A stretch of 64,000 bases of DNA from Aeromonas media (GCF_000819985.1 NZ_CDBZ01000068.1:36375-100374), one strand, 5' to 3'. Numbered from the stretch's first letter, positions 47,189-60,493 are shown. Notes: generated by a model not told the origin, from the letters alone. Translations and numbers: made by a program.

Positions 47189-47265
<77 letters not shown>

Positions 47266-47330
47266 AATTTCACGCATTTCCTACGCTCAGGAAGGCGGTC
47301 GCTGCGAGGCGACAATCAGGGTAAAGCGCC

Positions 47331-47359
47331 AAGCCCCGATTTGACATCGGGGCTTTTTG
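47331..47359 (+). terminator. Terminator between metY and rimP
   Basis: AAGCCCCGAT (47331-47340), loop TTGAC, ATCGGGGCTT (47346-47355), then TTTG. It would end or attenuate the metY transcript before the rimP-nusA-infB operon. Confidence 0.85.
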
Positions 47360-47431
47360 TTATGTGCGATTTACTCTGAATCGATCTCTATCTGGGCTAT
47401 ATGCCCTTTTTTTGTTTTTCGGAGGGTGACT

Positions 47432-47890
47432 TTGGCTACGTTGGAACAACGTTTGACCGATCTGCTCGAGGCTCCGGTCGTTGCCTTGGGTTTTGAACTT
47501 TGGGGTGTCGAGTTTATCCGTGCGGGTAAGCACTCGACCTTGCGCGTCTTCATCGACTCAGAGCAAGGTGTGACGGTGGAAGACTGTGCCGAGGTGAGCC
47601 GCCAGGTTGGCGCCATCATGGACGTTGAAGATCCCATCACCGAGGAGTATTACCTCGAGGTTTCCTCCCCGGGCCTGGATCGTCCGCTGTTCAAGGTTGC
47701 CCAGTTCGAAAAATACGTTGGCCAAGAGGCGGCGGTTTCGCTTCGGATGGCAACAAACAACCGCCGCAAGTTCAAAGGCGTAATCAAAGCTGTGCAGGGG
47801 GACATGATCACCCTGACAGTAGATGGTAAGGACGAGGTGTTGGCTTTCACCAATATCCAAAAAGCGAACATAGTGCCGAACTTTGGTTAA
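47432..47890 (+). CDS. rimP: Ribosome maturation factor RimP
   Basis: Assists 30S subunit maturation. The 152-residue protein starts at a TTG (47432, reading [16 protein letters not shown] after GGAGG six bases upstream), which fits the E. coli N-terminus MSTLEQKL. Family segments are [51 protein letters not shown] and [12 protein letters not shown], with C-terminal [16 protein letters not shown]. The ORF extends upstream through the terminator without start support. nusA follows 14 bp later. Confidence 0.95.
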   Translation: MATLEQRLTDLLEAPVVALGFELWGVEFIRAGKHSTLRVFIDSEQGVTVEDCAEVSRQVGAIMDVEDPITEEYYLEVSSPGLDRPLFKVAQFEKYVGQEAAVSLRMATNNRRKFKGVIKAVQGDMITLTVDGKDEVLAFTNIQKANIVPNFG

Positions 47891-47904
47891 CGAGGCTATC
47901 GGAT

Positions 47905-49407
47905 ATGAATAAAGAGATTTTGCTGGTCGTTGACGCTGTGTCCAACGAGAAGGCTGTCCCCCGCGAGAAGATTTTCCAGGCTCTGGAGACTGCGCTGGCG
48001 ACTGCGACCAAGAAAAAATACGAAGGCGAGATTGAAGTTCGGGTCGAGATCGATCGCAAGACCGGTGACTACGACACCTATCGCCGTTGGGTCGTGGTGG
48101 CCGATCAGGCTTCCATGGAGAACCCGTACGGGGAAATCACTCTCGAAGCCGCTCAGATCGAGCAGCCGGATATCCAGATCGGCGACTATGTTGAAGACCA
48201 GATTGACTCTGTCACCTTCGACCGCATCACCACTCAGACCGCCAAGCAGGTCATCGTGCAGAAAGTGCGCGAGGCCGAGCGTTCCCAAGTCGTTGACCAG
48301 TTCAAGGACAAGGAAGGCACCATCATCAGCGGCGTGGTCAAGAAGAGCAACCGCGACAACGTCATCCTGGATCTGGGCAGCAATGCCGAGGCCGTGATCT
48401 TCCGCGACGACATGCTGCCCCGTGAGACCTTCCGTCCCGGTGACCGCATCCGTGGTCTGCTCTATGCAGTCCGTCCGGAAGCCCGTGGTTCCCAGCTGTT
48501 CGTCAGCCGCTCCAGCCCGGACTTCCTGAAAGAGCTGTTCCGCATCGAAGTGCCGGAAATCGGCGAAGAGATGATCGAAATCATGGGCGCTGCCCGTGAT
48601 CCGGGTTCCCGCGCCAAGATTGCGGTCAAGACCAACGATCGTCGTATCGACCCGATCGGTGCCTGTATCGGCATGCGCGGTGCTCGCGTTCAGGCGGTAT
48701 CCGCCGAGCTGAGCGGTGAGCGTGCCGACATCGTGCTGTACGATGACAACCCGGCCCAATACGTGATCAATGCCATGGCGCCTGCCGATGTGGCCTCCAT
48801 CATCGTTGATGAAGACAACCACACCATGGACATCGCCGTGGAAGCCGCCAACCTGGCCCAGGCCATTGGTCGCAACGGTCAGAACGTGCGTCTGGCTTCC
48901 CAGCTGACCGGTTGGGAGCTGAACGTCATGACCGTCGAGGACATGCGTGCCAAGCACCAGGCCGAGAACGATCGCATCCTGACTCTGTTCACCACAGCGC
49001 TGGACATCGACGACGATTTCGCCGGTCTGCTGATGGAAGAAGGTTTCTCCACCCTGGAAGAGATCGCCTTCGTACCCGTCAATGAGCTGCTGGCCATCGA
49101 CGGTCTGGACGAAGACATGGTGGAAGAGCTGCGCAAGCGTGCCAAGGATGTCCTGACCACCAAGGCCCTGGCCAAAGAAGAATCCTTCGACGGCGTAGAG
49201 CCTTCCGAAGAACTGCTCAATCTCAACGGCCTTGGCCGTGACATGGCGTATGCCCTGGCCGCTCGCGGCGTCGGCACCCTGGAAGATTTGGCAGAGCAAG
49301 GTATCGACGACCTTGCCGACATTGAAGAGCTGACCGCTGAGAAAGCCGGTGAGCTGATTATGGCTGCTCGCAATATCTGTTGGTTCGGAGAAGAGCAGTC
49401 TGAATAA
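47905..49407 (+). CDS. nusA: Transcription termination/antitermination protein NusA
   Basis: RNA polymerase-binding factor that modulates pausing, termination and antitermination. The 500-residue protein has an N-terminal polymerase-binding domain ([20 protein letters not shown]), an S1 domain ([21 protein letters not shown] near residue 135), and two KH domains ([15 protein letters not shown] and [18 protein letters not shown]). Two C-terminal acidic repeats follow, as in other gammaproteobacteria. Length is close to E. coli (495). Confidence 0.98.
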   Translation: MNKEILLVVDAVSNEKAVPREKIFQALETALATATKKKYEGEIEVRVEIDRKTGDYDTYRRWVVVADQASMENPYGEITLEAAQIEQPDIQIGDYVEDQIDSVTFDRITTQTAKQVIVQKVREAERSQVVDQFKDKEGTIISGVVKKSNRDNVILDLGSNAEAVIFRDDMLPRETFRPGDRIRGLLYAVRPEARGSQLFVSRSSPDFLKELFRIEVPEIGEEMIEIMGAARDPGSRAKIAVKTNDRRIDPIGACIGMRGARVQAVSAELSGERADIVLYDDNPAQYVINAMAPADVASIIVDEDNHTMDIAVEAANLAQAIGRNGQNVRLASQLTGWELNVMTVEDMRAKHQAENDRILTLFTTALDIDDDFAGLLMEEGFSTLEEIAFVPVNELLAIDGLDEDMVEELRKRAKDVLTTKALAKEESFDGVEPSEELLNLNGLGRDMAYALAARGVGTLEDLAEQGIDDLADIEELTAEKAGELIMAARNICWFGEEQSE

Positions 49408-49427
49408 GATCAAACGGAGGAAAATGA

Positions 49428-52124
49428 ATGGCAGAAGTATCAGTCAAACAACTTGCCACTGACATCGACACGCCGGTTGATCGTCTTCTCCAGCAGTTTG
49501 TCGATGCCGGTATCAGCAAGAGCAAGGCCGACGACCTCGTCAGCGAGTCTGAGAAACAGACTCTGCTGGCTCACTTGAAAAAACAGCATGGAGGTGACGA
49601 GATCACCGCACCAGCCCGCATGACATTGCAGCGCAAGACCAAGAGCACCATCAGTGTTCAAGGTACTGGCGGCAAGAACAAGGAAGTGCAGGTTGAAGTG
49701 CGCAAGACTCGCACCTATGTAAAACGCTCGGCGCTGGAAGATGAACAGCGTCAGGCGGAAGCCGAGGAAAAAGCGCGTTTGGAAGCAGAAGAAAAAGCTC
49801 GTCACGAGGCCGAGAACAAGGCTCGTCTCGATGCTGAAGAGAAGGCTCGCCGTGAGGCTGAGCAGGCTCGTCGTGAAGCTGAGGAAAAGGCGCGGATCGA
49901 GGCACAATCAAAGGCTCGACAGGCTCCACAGCCCGCCAAAGTAGCCGCTAGCACAGCTCAGCAAGAGGCAGAAAAGATGGCCAAGCGCGAAGCAGAAGAA
50001 CTGAAGCGCCAACAGGAACAAACCGCTTTGCAAAAAGCAGAAGAACTCGCCGCCAAGAAAGCCGAAGAGGCTCGTCTGATGGCGGAACAGAACGGCCCTC
50101 GCTGGGCTGAAGAAGAAGCTGCTCGCGCCAAAGAGAGCAGTGATTACCATCTGACCACCAACAAGCATGCGCAAGCCGCAGAAGACGAGTTGGACCGGAA
50201 GGAAGAGACCAGTCGTCGCACTGCTGCTGCAGCGGTCAAGGCACCGAAAAAGGCTACTCGCCGCGAAGACGACCGTGACTCCCGCAACCCCCGTGCTCGC
50301 AAAGGCAAGCGCGGCAAGGTCGCCATGCCCAACGCCATGAAGCACGGCTTCAACAAGCCGGCTGCCGTGGTGAACCGCGATGTCGTCATCGGCGAGACCA
50401 TCACTGTGGCCGAGCTGGCCAACAAGATGGCCGTCAAGGGTGTCGAAGTCATCAAGGCGATGATGAAGATGGGCGCCATGGCTACCATCAACCAGGTGAT
50501 CGATCAGGAGACTGCTCAGCTGGTCGCCGAGGAGATGGGTCACAAGGTATTGCTGCGTCGTGAGAACGAACTGGAAGAGGCGGTACTGTCCGATCGTGAC
50601 GAGACCTCCGAAGCCAAGCCGCGCGCACCTGTCGTGACCATCATGGGTCACGTCGACCACGGCAAGACCTCGCTGCTGGACTACATCCGCAAGGCCAAGG
50701 TTGCCGCTGGCGAAGCCGGTGGTATTACCCAGCACATCGGTGCTTACCACGTCGAAACCGACAGTGGCATGATCACCTTCCTGGATACTCCGGGTCACGC
50801 CGCGTTTACCTCCATGCGTGCCCGTGGTGCCAAGTCGACCGATATCGTGGTACTGGTCGTCGCTGCCGATGATGGCGTCATGCCGCAAACCATCGAAGCC
50901 ATCCAGCACGCCAAGGCGGCAGAAGTGCCCATCGTGGTTGCGGTCAACAAGATCGACAAGCCTGAAGCGGATCCGGATCGCGTCAAGACCGAGCTGGCCC
51001 GTTACAACGTCATGTCCGAAGACTGGGGTGGTGACAGCCAGTTCGTGCATGTCTCCGCCAAATCCGGCGAAGGCATCGACGATCTGCTGGAAGCCATCCT
51101 GATCCAGTCCGAAGTGCTGGAACTGAAAGCGGTCGTCGATGGCATGGCCAGCGGCGTCGTGATCGAGTCCTTCCTGGACAAGGGCCGTGGTCCGGTCGCC
51201 ACCGTACTGGTACAAGAAGGTACTCTGCGCCAGGGCGACATCGTACTGTGTGGTCTGGAATACGGTCGTATTCGTGCCATGCGTGACGAACTGGGTCGCG
51301 AGATCAAGGAAGCGGGCCCGTCCCTGCCGGTGGAAATCCTGGGTCTGTCCGGTGTGCCGTCTGCCGGTGACGAAGCCACTGTTGTACGTGACGAGAAGAA
51401 AGCCCGTGAAGTGGCGCTCTATCGTCAGGGCAAGTTCCGCGACGTCAAGCTGGCTCGCCAGCAGAAGGCCAAGCTGGAAAACATGTTCGCCAACATGACC
51501 GAGGGCGAAGTGTCCGAAGTGAACGTGGTGATCAAGGCCGACGTACAGGGTTCCGTGCAAGCTATCTGCGATGCACTGGTGCAGCTCTCTACCGACGAAG
51601 TCAAGGTCAAGATCGTGGGTTCCGGGGTCGGTGGTATCACCGAAACCGACGCTACCCTGGCAGCTGCTTCCAGCGCCATCCTGGTGGGCTTCAACGTCCG
51701 TGCCGACGCTTCTGCGCGCAAGGTCATCGAATCCGAGAGCCTGGATCTGCGTTACTACTCCGTCATCTATGACCTGATCGACGAAGTGAAGCAGGCCATG
51801 AGCGGCAAGCTGGCCCCTGAGTATCGTCAGGAGATCATCGGTCTGGCTGAAGTCCGTAGCGTCTTCAAGTCACCGAAGTTCGGCGCCGTTGCCGGCTGTA
51901 TGGTCACCGAAGGTGTGGTCAAGCGTTCCAACCGTATTCGCGTTCTGCGTGACAACGTGGTTATCTATGAAGGCGAGCTGGAATCCCTGCGTCGCTTCAA
52001 GGATGACGTCAACGAAGTCCGCAACGGTTACGAGTGTGGTATCGCGGTCAAGAACTACAACGACGTGCGTGAAGGCGACCAGATCGAAGTTTACGAGACC
52101 ATTGAAATTCAGCGGACTCTGTAA
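49428..52124 (+). CDS. infB: Translation initiation factor IF-2
   Basis: GTPase that brings initiator tRNA to the ribosome. The 898-residue protein has an N-terminal IF2-N domain ([21 protein letters not shown]). A long highly charged linker rich in Ala/Glu/Arg/Lys repeats (about residues 105-285) looks helical. A second IF2-N domain follows ([27 protein letters not shown]), then the G domain (G1 [10 protein letters not shown]3 DTPGH, G4 NKID near residues 405-515) and C-terminal domains 2-4. GGAGG precedes the ATG. Internal starts making shorter forms, as in E. coli, are possible but were not assessed. Confidence 0.98.
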   Translation: MAEVSVKQLATDIDTPVDRLLQQFVDAGISKSKADDLVSESEKQTLLAHLKKQHGGDEITAPARMTLQRKTKSTISVQGTGGKNKEVQVEVRKTRTYVKRSALEDEQRQAEAEEKARLEAEEKARHEAENKARLDAEEKARREAEQARREAEEKARIEAQSKARQAPQPAKVAASTAQQEAEKMAKREAEELKRQQEQTALQKAEELAAKKAEEARLMAEQNGPRWAEEEAARAKESSDYHLTTNKHAQAAEDELDRKEETSRRTAAAAVKAPKKATRREDDRDSRNPRARKGKRGKVAMPNAMKHGFNKPAAVVNRDVVIGETITVAELANKMAVKGVEVIKAMMKMGAMATINQVIDQETAQLVAEEMGHKVLLRRENELEEAVLSDRDETSEAKPRAPVVTIMGHVDHGKTSLLDYIRKAKVAAGEAGGITQHIGAYHVETDSGMITFLDTPGHAAFTSMRARGAKSTDIVVLVVAADDGVMPQTIEAIQHAKAAEVPIVVAVNKIDKPEADPDRVKTELARYNVMSEDWGGDSQFVHVSAKSGEGIDDLLEAILIQSEVLELKAVVDGMASGVVIESFLDKGRGPVATVLVQEGTLRQGDIVLCGLEYGRIRAMRDELGREIKEAGPSLPVEILGLSGVPSAGDEATVVRDEKKAREVALYRQGKFRDVKLARQQKAKLENMFANMTEGEVSEVNVVIKADVQGSVQAICDALVQLSTDEVKVKIVGSGVGGITETDATLAAASSAILVGFNVRADASARKVIESESLDLRYYSVIYDLIDEVKQAMSGKLAPEYRQEIIGLAEVRSVFKSPKFGAVAGCMVTEGVVKRSNRIRVLRDNVVIYEGELESLRRFKDDVNEVRNGYECGIAVKNYNDVREGDQIEVYETIEIQRTL

Positions 52125-52144
52125 GCCGAGCGTTAGAACAAATA

Positions 52145-52164
52145 GGGGGCTGCGGCCCCCTTTT
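52145..52164 (+). terminator. Terminator-like hairpin between infB and rbfA
   Basis: GGGGGC (52145-52150), tetraloop TGCG, GCCCCC (52155-52160), then TTTT, 15 bp before the rbfA ATG. It may reduce expression of rbfA-truB relative to infB. Confidence 0.7.
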
Positions 52165-52179
52165 ATCGCAGGATAGAAT

Positions 52180-52614
52180 ATGGCCAGAGAATTTAGCCGG
52201 ACCCGTCGGGTCGGGCAGCAGATCCAGCGTGAAATCGCGCTGATCTTGCAGCGCGAGGTGAAAGACCCGCGCATCGGTATGGTGACCGTCTCCGACGTGG
52301 AAGTGTCCAAGGACCTCAACTATGCCAAGATTTACGTCACCTTCTTGCAGCTGGAGAATGACGCCGAGCGCATCGCGGAAGGGCTCAAGGGCCTGACCGA
52401 GGCGGCCGGTTACATTCGCAGCCTGCTCGGCAGCGCCATGCGTCTGCGGGTGGTGCCGGAGCTGCGTTTCTACTACGACCAGACCCTGGTCGAGGGGATG
52501 CGCCTCTCCAACCTGGTGACCAACACTGTGCGTGAAGACAAGCGTCGCATGACCGAAGCTGGTCGTGAAGAAGACGAAGCCGCACCGGATGATACAACTG
52601 AGGATAAAGCCTGA
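52180..52614 (+). CDS. rbfA: Ribosome-binding factor A
   Basis: KH-type protein needed for 16S rRNA 5' end maturation and cold adaptation. The 144-residue protein has [55 protein letters not shown] and [21 protein letters not shown]. An acidic C-terminal tail follows ([14 protein letters not shown]). One base separates its stop from the truB start, so the two are translationally coupled. Confidence 0.97.
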   Translation: MAREFSRTRRVGQQIQREIALILQREVKDPRIGMVTVSDVEVSKDLNYAKIYVTFLQLENDAERIAEGLKGLTEAAGYIRSLLGSAMRLRVVPELRFYYDQTLVEGMRLSNLVTNTVREDKRRMTEAGREEDEAAPDDTTEDKA

Positions 52615-52615
52615 G

Positions 52616-53575
52616 ATGTCTCGAAGACGTCGTTTCAAGGGCCGTGACGTACACGGTATCCTGCTGCTGGACAAGCCGACCGGTCTGACCTCCAACGATG
52701 TGTTGCAGAAGGTCAAGCGGATCTACAACGCGGCCAAGGCCGGCCACACCGGCGCCCTGGATCCCTTGGCAACCGGCATGTTGCCGATCTGCCTGGGCGA
52801 AGCCACCAAGTTCTCCCAGTATCTGCTGGAGGCGGACAAGCGCTATGAGGTGACCGCCAAGCTGGGCGAGCGCACCAACACCAGCGACTCCGACGGCGAG
52901 GTGGTCTCCACCCGTCCGGTGAACGTGGCCGTGGGTACCCTGATCGAGGCGCTGGACCAGTTCCGCGGCCCCATCATGCAGGTGCCGTCCATGTACTCCG
53001 CCCTCAAGCACAACGGTCGCCCGCTCTACGAGTACGCCCGTGAAGGCATAGAGATCGAGCGGGAAGCCCGTCCCATCACGGTATTCGAGCTCAAACTGCT
53101 GAGCTTTGAAGGTGATGAAGTGCGCCTCGAAGTGCACTGCAGCAAGGGCACCTACATCCGCTCCCTGGTGGACGATCTCGGCGAAGTGCTGGGCTGTGGT
53201 GCTCACGTCACCCAGCTGCGTCGTACCCAGGTGGCCAGCTATCCCTACGACAGGATGCTGACCCTGGAGCAGCTCGAATGTATCTTCGAGCAGGCCAAGG
53301 CCGAGAGCATTCCGCCGCGGGAGCAGCTGGATCCGCTGCTGCTGCCGATGGATACCGCAGTGGCGTCCCTGCCCGAGGTGAACATGTTGACGGCCGTGGC
53401 CGCCTATGTGAACCAGGGCCAGGCCGTGCAGGTGGCGGGTGCGCCGCAAAGCGGTCAGGTACGCATGACGGTGGGCCCTGAGCGCGAGTTCATCGGCGTC
53501 GGTGAGATCGACGACGAAGGGCGAGTCGCTCCCAAGCGGCTGGTGCGTTATCACGACGATCGCGACGAGGAGTGA
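52616..53575 (+). CDS. truB: tRNA pseudouridine(55) synthase
   Basis: Makes pseudouridine 55 in the T loop of tRNAs. The 319-residue protein from the ATG at 52616 ([20 protein letters not shown]) has the catalytic Asp in [22 protein letters not shown] near residue 46, [21 protein letters not shown] near 125, and [16 protein letters not shown] near 175. A C-terminal PUA-like region ends the protein. An in-frame start inside rbfA (52565) is rejected. Confidence 0.97.
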   Translation: MSRRRRFKGRDVHGILLLDKPTGLTSNDVLQKVKRIYNAAKAGHTGALDPLATGMLPICLGEATKFSQYLLEADKRYEVTAKLGERTNTSDSDGEVVSTRPVNVAVGTLIEALDQFRGPIMQVPSMYSALKHNGRPLYEYAREGIEIEREARPITVFELKLLSFEGDEVRLEVHCSKGTYIRSLVDDLGEVLGCGAHVTQLRRTQVASYPYDRMLTLEQLECIFEQAKAESIPPREQLDPLLLPMDTAVASLPEVNMLTAVAAYVNQGQAVQVAGAPQSGQVRMTVGPEREFIGVGEIDDEGRVAPKRLVRYHDDRDEE

Positions 53576-53637
53576 TCCTCTGGCGGTCTCGCCCTGGCTC
53601 ACCGGCCAGGGCGCGTGCAGCTCGTTCCTCTTTGTCG

Positions 53638-53666
53638 TTGCGAAAAGGGGCGGCTGCGATTATGAT
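53638..53666 (+). promoter_or_regulatory. Sigma-70-like promoter for rpsO
   Basis: TTGCGA (53638-53643), 17-bp spacer, TATGAT (53661-53666), about 70 bp before the rpsO ATG. A 9-bp hairpin without a T-run (53590-53613) lies between the truB stop and this promoter. Confidence 0.65.
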
Positions 53667-53735
53667 ACCGCCCTCATTTCACGGCTGAATTAGAGATTGG
53701 CTGTGAACCTTTAAACACTCTACTGGAGTAATACC

Positions 53736-54005
53736 ATGTCTCTAAATGCTGAGATCAAAGCTTCCATCGTTGCTGACAACGCTCGTTGCGCCAACGACAC
53801 CGGTTCCCCCGAAGTGCAGGTTGCCCTGCTGACTGCCCAGATCAACCATCTGCAAGGTCACTTCAAGGAGCACTCCAAGGATCACCACGGTCGTCGCGGT
53901 CTGCTGCGCATGGTTTCCCAGCGTCGTAAGCTGCTGGACTACCTGAAGCGTAAAGACGTTCAGCGTTACGCTGCTCTGATCGCCAAGCTGGGTCTGCGTC
54001 GTTAA
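53736..54005 (+). CDS. rpsO: 30S ribosomal protein S15
   Basis: Primary binder of 16S rRNA in the 30S central domain. The 89-residue all-helical protein has the signature [37 protein letters not shown] and [27 protein letters not shown]. Codon use is strongly optimised. In E. coli S15 represses its own mRNA through a leader pseudoknot. I did not verify such a structure here. A strong terminator follows. Confidence 0.98.
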   Translation: MSLNAEIKASIVADNARCANDTGSPEVQVALLTAQINHLQGHFKEHSKDHHGRRGLLRMVSQRRKLLDYLKRKDVQRYAALIAKLGLRR

Positions 54006-54028
54006 TCGACCATCAGATTTCGCGAAAA

Positions 54029-54055
54029 AGGGGAACCGTGAGGTTCCCCTTTTTT
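54029..54055 (+). terminator. Intrinsic terminator of rpsO
   Basis: AGGGGAACC (54029-54037), loop GTGA, GGTTCCCCT (54042-54050), then TTTTT. It is preceded by a run of A that could extend the stem. Confidence 0.9.
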
Positions 54056-54121
54056 ATGGATCATTTTTATCGCGCGGCAAACCGTTGCCTGCCTCACAGA
54101 ATGCGTGCCACCGCTTACCTT

Positions 54122-54142
54122 TTGATGCGAATCAAGTATACT
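54122..54142 (+). promoter_or_regulatory. FNR-type palindrome next to the pnp -10 box
   Basis: TTGAT (54122-54126), four bases, ATCAA (54131-54135) is a perfect match to the FNR consensus TTGAT-N4-ATCAA. It is directly followed by a -10-like TATACT (54137-54142). If this promoter is used, the palindrome lies in the spacer and would be expected to repress. Confidence 0.5.
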
Positions 54143-54185
54143 TGCACGCGAATTTAAAGCGCCAAATTGTAAAAAGGAAATTCAC

Positions 54186-56333
54186 GTGAATCCTATTGTA
54201 AAGTCATTCCAGTACGGTCAACACACCGTCACCCTGGAAACCGGTGTGATGGCCCGTCAAGCCACTGCGGCCGTCATGGTCAGCATGGACGATACCTGCG
54301 TATTTGTGACCGTCGTCGGCAAGAAAGAGGCCGATCACGGCCGTGATTTCTTCCCGCTGACCGTCAACTACCAGGAGCGTACCTATGCTGCTGGTCGTAT
54401 CCCGGGTGGTTTCTTCCGTCGTGAAGGCCGTCCGAGCGAAGGTGAGACTCTCATCTCCCGCCTGATCGACCGTCCTATTCGTCCGCTGTTCCCGGAAGGC
54501 TTCCTCAATGAGGTTCAGGTGGTTGCCACCGTCATGTCCGTGAACCCGGCCGTGTCCCCCGACATCGTTGCCATGATCGGTGCCTCTGCTGCCCTGGCCA
54601 TCTCCGGCATCCCGTTCGGCGGCCCGATTGCTGCTGCCCGCGTGGGTTACATGAACGGTCAGTACGTGCTGAACCCGACCACCACCGAACTGCCCCAGAG
54701 CGATCTGGATCTGGTGGTTGCCGGTACTGCCAACGCGGTGCTGATGGTGGAGTCCGAAGCTGCCATCCTGTCCGAAGAGGTGATGCTGGGCGCCGTGGTC
54801 TATGGCCACGAGCAGATGCAAGTGGTGATCAACGCCATCAACGAATTCGCCGCCGACGTGGGTACCCAGCCGTGGGACTGGACCCCGCCTGCCGTCAATG
54901 AAGCGCTGAAAACCAAGGTTGCCGAGCTGGCCACCGCCGAGCTGGGTGAAGCCTACCGCATCACCGAGAAGGCCGTGCGTTACGCCGCCATCGGTGCCAT
55001 CAAGGGCCGTGTGGTCGAGCAGGTCATCGCCTCCGGCGTGGAAGAAGATGCCAAGAAGATCGGCGAAGAGTTCCACAGCCTGGAAAGCCGCATCGTCCGT
55101 GGCCGTGTGGTCCGTGGCGAGCCGCGCATCGATGGTCGCGATCCGGAGATGATCCGCGCCCTGTCCGTCGGCACCGGCATCCTGCCCCGTGCTCACGGCT
55201 CCGCCCTGTTCACCCGTGGTGAGACTCAGGCCATCGTGGTTGCGACCCTGGGTACCGAGCGTGACGCCCAGAACATTGACGAGCTGTCTGGCCACCGTGC
55301 CGACCGCTTCATGCTGCACTACAACTTCCCGCCGTACTGCGTCGGTGAAACCGGCATGATGGGCAGCCCCAAGCGCCGTGAAATCGGTCACGGTCGTCTG
55401 GCCAAGCGCGGCGTTGCTGCCGTGATGCCGAGCGCCGCCGAATTCCCGTATGTGGTACGCGTGGTGTCTGAAATCACCGAATCCAACGGTTCCTCCTCCA
55501 TGGCCTCCGTCTGTGGTTCCTCCCTGGCGCTGATGGACGCGGGTGTGCCGATCAAGGCCTCCGTTGCCGGTATTGCCATGGGTCTGGTGAAGGAAGAAGA
55601 AGGTTTCGTCGTGCTGTCCGACATCCTGGGTGACGAAGATCACCTGGGTGACATGGACTTCAAGGTAGCCGGTACTACCCAGGGTATCACCGCGCTGCAG
55701 ATGGACATCAAGATCGAAGGCATCACCAAAGAGATCATGGAGATTGCCCTCAAGCAAGCTCGTGGCGCTCGCCTGCACATCCTGAAGGTCATGGACGAGG
55801 CCATCCAGGCTCCCCGTGCCGAAATCTCCGATTTCGCTCCGCGTATCCACACCATCAAGATCAATCCTGAGAAGATCAAGGATGTCATCGGCAAGGGCGG
55901 TTCCGTGATCCGTGCCCTGACCGAAGAGACCGGCACCAACATCGAGTTGGATGATGACGGTACTGTCCGCATCTCCGCCGTTGCCAACGAAGCCGCCATG
56001 GAAGCCATCCGTCGCATCGAGGCCATCACCGCCGAGATCGAAGTGAACCGCATCTATGAAGGCAAGGTTGTGCGTCTGGCCGATTTCGGCGCCTTCGTCA
56101 ACATCCTGCCGGGTAAAGACGGTCTGGTACACATCTCCCAGATCACCGATGCCCGCGTGCAGAACGTGGCCGACTTCCTGAAGATCGGTGATGTGGTGAA
56201 GGTGAAGGTACTGGAAGTGGACCGTCAAGGCCGCGTGCGTCTCTCCATCAAGGAAGCGAATGCACCGACCGAAACCGCCGCCCCGGTTGCCGACGTGGCC
56301 GTTGCCGCCGTCGAAGAGCCGGCTGCCGAATAA
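54186..56333 (+). CDS. pnp: Polyribonucleotide nucleotidyltransferase (PNPase)
   Basis: Phosphorolytic 3'-5' exoribonuclease and degradosome component. The 715-residue protein starts at a GTG (AAAAGGA upstream). It has two RNase PH-like domains (first: [26 protein letters not shown]; second: [16 protein letters not shown] [29 protein letters not shown] near residue 385). A KH domain ([17 protein letters not shown] near 565) and a C-terminal S1 domain ([30 protein letters not shown]) follow. Order rpsO-pnp is as in E. coli. Confidence 0.98.
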   Translation: MNPIVKSFQYGQHTVTLETGVMARQATAAVMVSMDDTCVFVTVVGKKEADHGRDFFPLTVNYQERTYAAGRIPGGFFRREGRPSEGETLISRLIDRPIRPLFPEGFLNEVQVVATVMSVNPAVSPDIVAMIGASAALAISGIPFGGPIAAARVGYMNGQYVLNPTTTELPQSDLDLVVAGTANAVLMVESEAAILSEEVMLGAVVYGHEQMQVVINAINEFAADVGTQPWDWTPPAVNEALKTKVAELATAELGEAYRITEKAVRYAAIGAIKGRVVEQVIASGVEEDAKKIGEEFHSLESRIVRGRVVRGEPRIDGRDPEMIRALSVGTGILPRAHGSALFTRGETQAIVVATLGTERDAQNIDELSGHRADRFMLHYNFPPYCVGETGMMGSPKRREIGHGRLAKRGVAAVMPSAAEFPYVVRVVSEITESNGSSSMASVCGSSLALMDAGVPIKASVAGIAMGLVKEEEGFVVLSDILGDEDHLGDMDFKVAGTTQGITALQMDIKIEGITKEIMEIALKQARGARLHILKVMDEAIQAPRAEISDFAPRIHTIKINPEKIKDVIGKGGSVIRALTEETGTNIELDDDGTVRISAVANEAAMEAIRRIEAITAEIEVNRIYEGKVVRLADFGAFVNILPGKDGLVHISQITDARVQNVADFLKIGDVVKVKVLEVDRQGRVRLSIKEANAPTETAAPVADVAVAAVEEPAAE

Positions 56334-56352
56334 GGCTGCCGTACTGTGAAAA

Positions 56353-56378
56353 AGCCGACCTTAGGGTCGGCTTTTTTA
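56353..56378 (+). terminator. Intrinsic terminator of pnp
   Basis: AGCCGACC (56353-56360), loop TTAG, GGTCGGCT (56365-56372), then TTTTTT, with A-rich sequence on the other side. Confidence 0.9.
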
Positions 56379-56462
56379 TGCCAGCGGGTCGGCAACATTG
56401 TTTCTTATGGAGCCCTCTGTTACAACATTGGGCTCCCCGTGCGACGGGCAACAAGGAGCAGT

Positions 56463-57682
56463 ATGATGTCGTGGGCCCTTATCAGGCAGTTTCCCCCGCT
56501 AGTCTGGATCGTCATCCTGGGCACCTTCATGGTGCGCACCACCTTTTTCATGGTATGGCCCTTTCTCTCCATCCTGCTTTACCGCGACTACGGTCTGTCG
56601 GCGACGCTGATCGGCCTCATTCTGGGGGCCACGGCGGCCCTCTCTACCCTGGTCAGCTTCTATGGCGGCTGGCTGTCGGACAAGTGGGGGAGGCGCAACA
56701 TACTGCTGTTTGGCTGCCTGGTGTCCGCTCTGAGCGTTGCCCTGCTCGGCCTCTCCCATCAGGTGATCTGGCTGGCTCTCGGGGTGATCGGCAGCGGGCT
56801 CTCCTACGGGCTCATCGACTCCCCTGGCAAGGCGCTGATGGCCGACAGCCTGGCCGAGCCCAAGGCCCGCGAATTGGCACTGCACCTGCGTTACTTCTTG
56901 CTCAACCTGGGGGCGGCCATAGGTCCCCTGCTCGGGGTCAGTTACGGCCTGAGTGCACGGCAGGAGACCTTCCTGCTGCTCAGTGTCAGCTATCTGCTGC
57001 TCGGCTTCATCTTTTTCGTCGGTTTTCGACTGGCCGCCTGTCAGCCAAGCCAAGCCATGCCGCCGGCCCGGGCATGCGCGCCGTGCTGCGGGTGCTCTGG
57101 CAAGACAGGGGCTTCCTGCTGCTGACGATGGCCAACATGCTGCTGATGCTGGTCTATGCCCAGTTCGAGTCACCGCTCATCCAGTATCTGACCCGGGCGG
57201 GGACCCCTGAGGTGGAGCGCCTCATCGGCTGGCTGGTGAGCACCAATGCGCTGACCATAGTGATCCTGCAGTTCCCGCTGCTGCACCTGACCACCAACTG
57301 GTCTATCAAGCGCCGACTGCAGCTCGGGGTCGCCTTCTTCCTCAGCGCCCAGCTGCAGTTCGCGCTCGGGGATACCGCCATTTGGTGGCACTGGATAGTG
57401 GCGGTGATCCTGCTGAGCATCGGTGAGTGCATCCTGTTCCCGCTGCTCAATGTGCTGGTCGATCAGATGGCGCCGGAGCACCTCAAGGGCAGTTACTTCG
57501 GGGCGGCCTCCATGTCCGGGCTCGGGATCGCCATCGGCGCCCTGCTGGGGGGCTGGATCCTGGCCAACTGGGGGGGCAGCTGGCTCTATGGCTGCATGGC
57601 GCTGCTCTGCCTGGCGATCCTGATGCTCTATGGCCTGAGTACCCGGACCTCACGCCCTGCGCTGGTCCGGGCCGAGCCCTGA
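56463..57682 (+). pseudogene. MFS transporter interrupted by a frameshift
   Basis: The start is clear: AAGGAGCAGT then MMSWALIRQFPPLVWIVIL. The first frame gives six or so membrane helices and the MFS loop GGWLSDKWGRRNILLFG, but stops at 57125 after a nonsense stretch (ARACAPCCGCSGKTGASCC). From about 57050 another frame continues with MRAVLRVLWQDRGFLLLTMANMLLM through five or six further helices to 57682. Restoring one base in the GC-rich stretch 57058-57072 would join them into one protein of about 406 residues. This is either a real recent mutation or a sequencing error. Substrate unknown. Confidence 0.8.
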
Positions 57683-57685
57683 TCC

Positions 57686-58039
57686 CTAGAAGGTCAGCAC
57701 CTTGTCGGCCGCCAGTGTCCACTGGGCCAGCAGGGGCAGGGTGCCTACCTCTATGCCCTCGATGAGGGGAAGGGCCGTGATGCCCCGCGCGTCCGTGCAG
57801 CTCTTGCACAGCCGGATCTGGGTGCCCTGTGCCAGCAGGATCTCCAGCATCTGGCGCAGGTTGTAACCCTCGGCGGGGGATTGGCCCGCCAGGGCGGCGC
57901 TGACCGCGTCTGACATCAGGAAGAGTTTCAGGTCGATGCCTTCCTGCTCGTTGAGGGATATCCCCAGGCGCAGTGCATTGAACAGGGTTTCGCTGCCATA
58001 GGGGGCACCGTTGGCGATGATGACGATCTGTTGCTTCAT
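57686..58039 (-). CDS. DsrE/DsrF-like family protein
   Basis: A 117-residue protein from the ATG at 58039 (GGAGAG upstream): MKQQIVIIANGAPYGSETLFNALRLGISL, then LFLMSDAVSAALAGQ, and LCKSCTDARGI with two cysteines near residue 78. The fold pattern and the cysteine segment fit the DsrE/YchN group, some of whose members relay sulfur. Which reaction it serves is unknown. It converges with the broken MFS gene and is divergent from the DUF1090 gene. Confidence 0.8.
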   Translation of the reverse strand: MKQQIVIIANGAPYGSETLFNALRLGISLNEQEGIDLKLFLMSDAVSAALAGQSPAEGYNLRQMLEILLAQGTQIRLCKSCTDARGITALPLIEGIEVGTLPLLAQWTLAADKVLTF

Positions 58040-58198
58040 GGGACTCTCCGGGTTGAAAGGGGCATTGTAGCGTCGCCTGCATGGCGGCGGCATGACCCAG
58101 TGCAAACTCTGTCGTAGCCCTTTCCCTGCGCCTTGACCTCGGGGTATGAGTCAGGTTTCATAGGCGGCCATCCAGTATGACAGAGCAAAGAGGTCGTT

Positions 58199-58591
58199 AT
58201 GTGGAAGATCGCCGGAATAGGATTATTGCTGTTGGCCGGACAGGCCTATGGCAGTGAAAACGTCGGCTGCAAGGCCAGGCATCAGGCAGTGACCGAGCAG
58301 TTGAGCTTCGCCCGGGCGCACGATAACGCGCAGCAGGTGGCGGGCCTGGAGCAGGCCCTGCGCAACATCGAGACCCATTGCACAGATGCCGGGCTCATTA
58401 AGGAGCAGCAAGAGAAGGTTGCCAAGCAGAAGCAAGAGGTGGAGGAGCGTCTGGCGGATCTGCAGAGCGCCCGGGTCTCGGGCAAGCCGGACAAGATTGC
58501 CAAGAAGCAGGCCAAGCTGGAGGCATCTCAGGCCGAGCTGCTGGAGGCCCAACGCGAGCTTGAGGCGCTGCAGAAGCTGGTCAAACCCTGA
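58199..58591 (+). CDS. yqjC: DUF1090 family periplasmic protein (YqjC-like)
   Basis: A 130-residue secreted protein with signal peptide MWKIAGIGLLLLAGQAYG. The mature part is two cysteines (GCKARHQAV and THCTDAG) linking an N-terminal helical pair. A long charged helical stretch follows (KEQQEKVAKQKQEVEERLADLQ), probably coiled coil. The DUF1090 family includes E. coli YqjC and its function is not known. Confidence 0.8.
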   Translation: MWKIAGIGLLLLAGQAYGSENVGCKARHQAVTEQLSFARAHDNAQQVAGLEQALRNIETHCTDAGLIKEQQEKVAKQKQEVEERLADLQSARVSGKPDKIAKKQAKLEASQAELLEAQRELEALQKLVKP

Positions 58592-58610
58592 GTGGGTTGT
58601 AGCGCAATAG

Positions 58611-58636
58611 AAAAAGCCGGGTATGCCCGGCTTTTT
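58611..58636. terminator. Bidirectional terminator after the DUF1090 gene
   Basis: AAAAAGCCGGG (58611-58621), loop TATG, CCCGGCTTTTT (58626-58636). It can end both the DUF1090 transcript and the trhP-yfhL transcript coming from the other strand. Confidence 0.88.
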
Positions 58637-58665
58637 CTATTTCTGGATGACCCGCAGGTCTGGTA

Positions 58666-60493
<1,828 letters not shown>

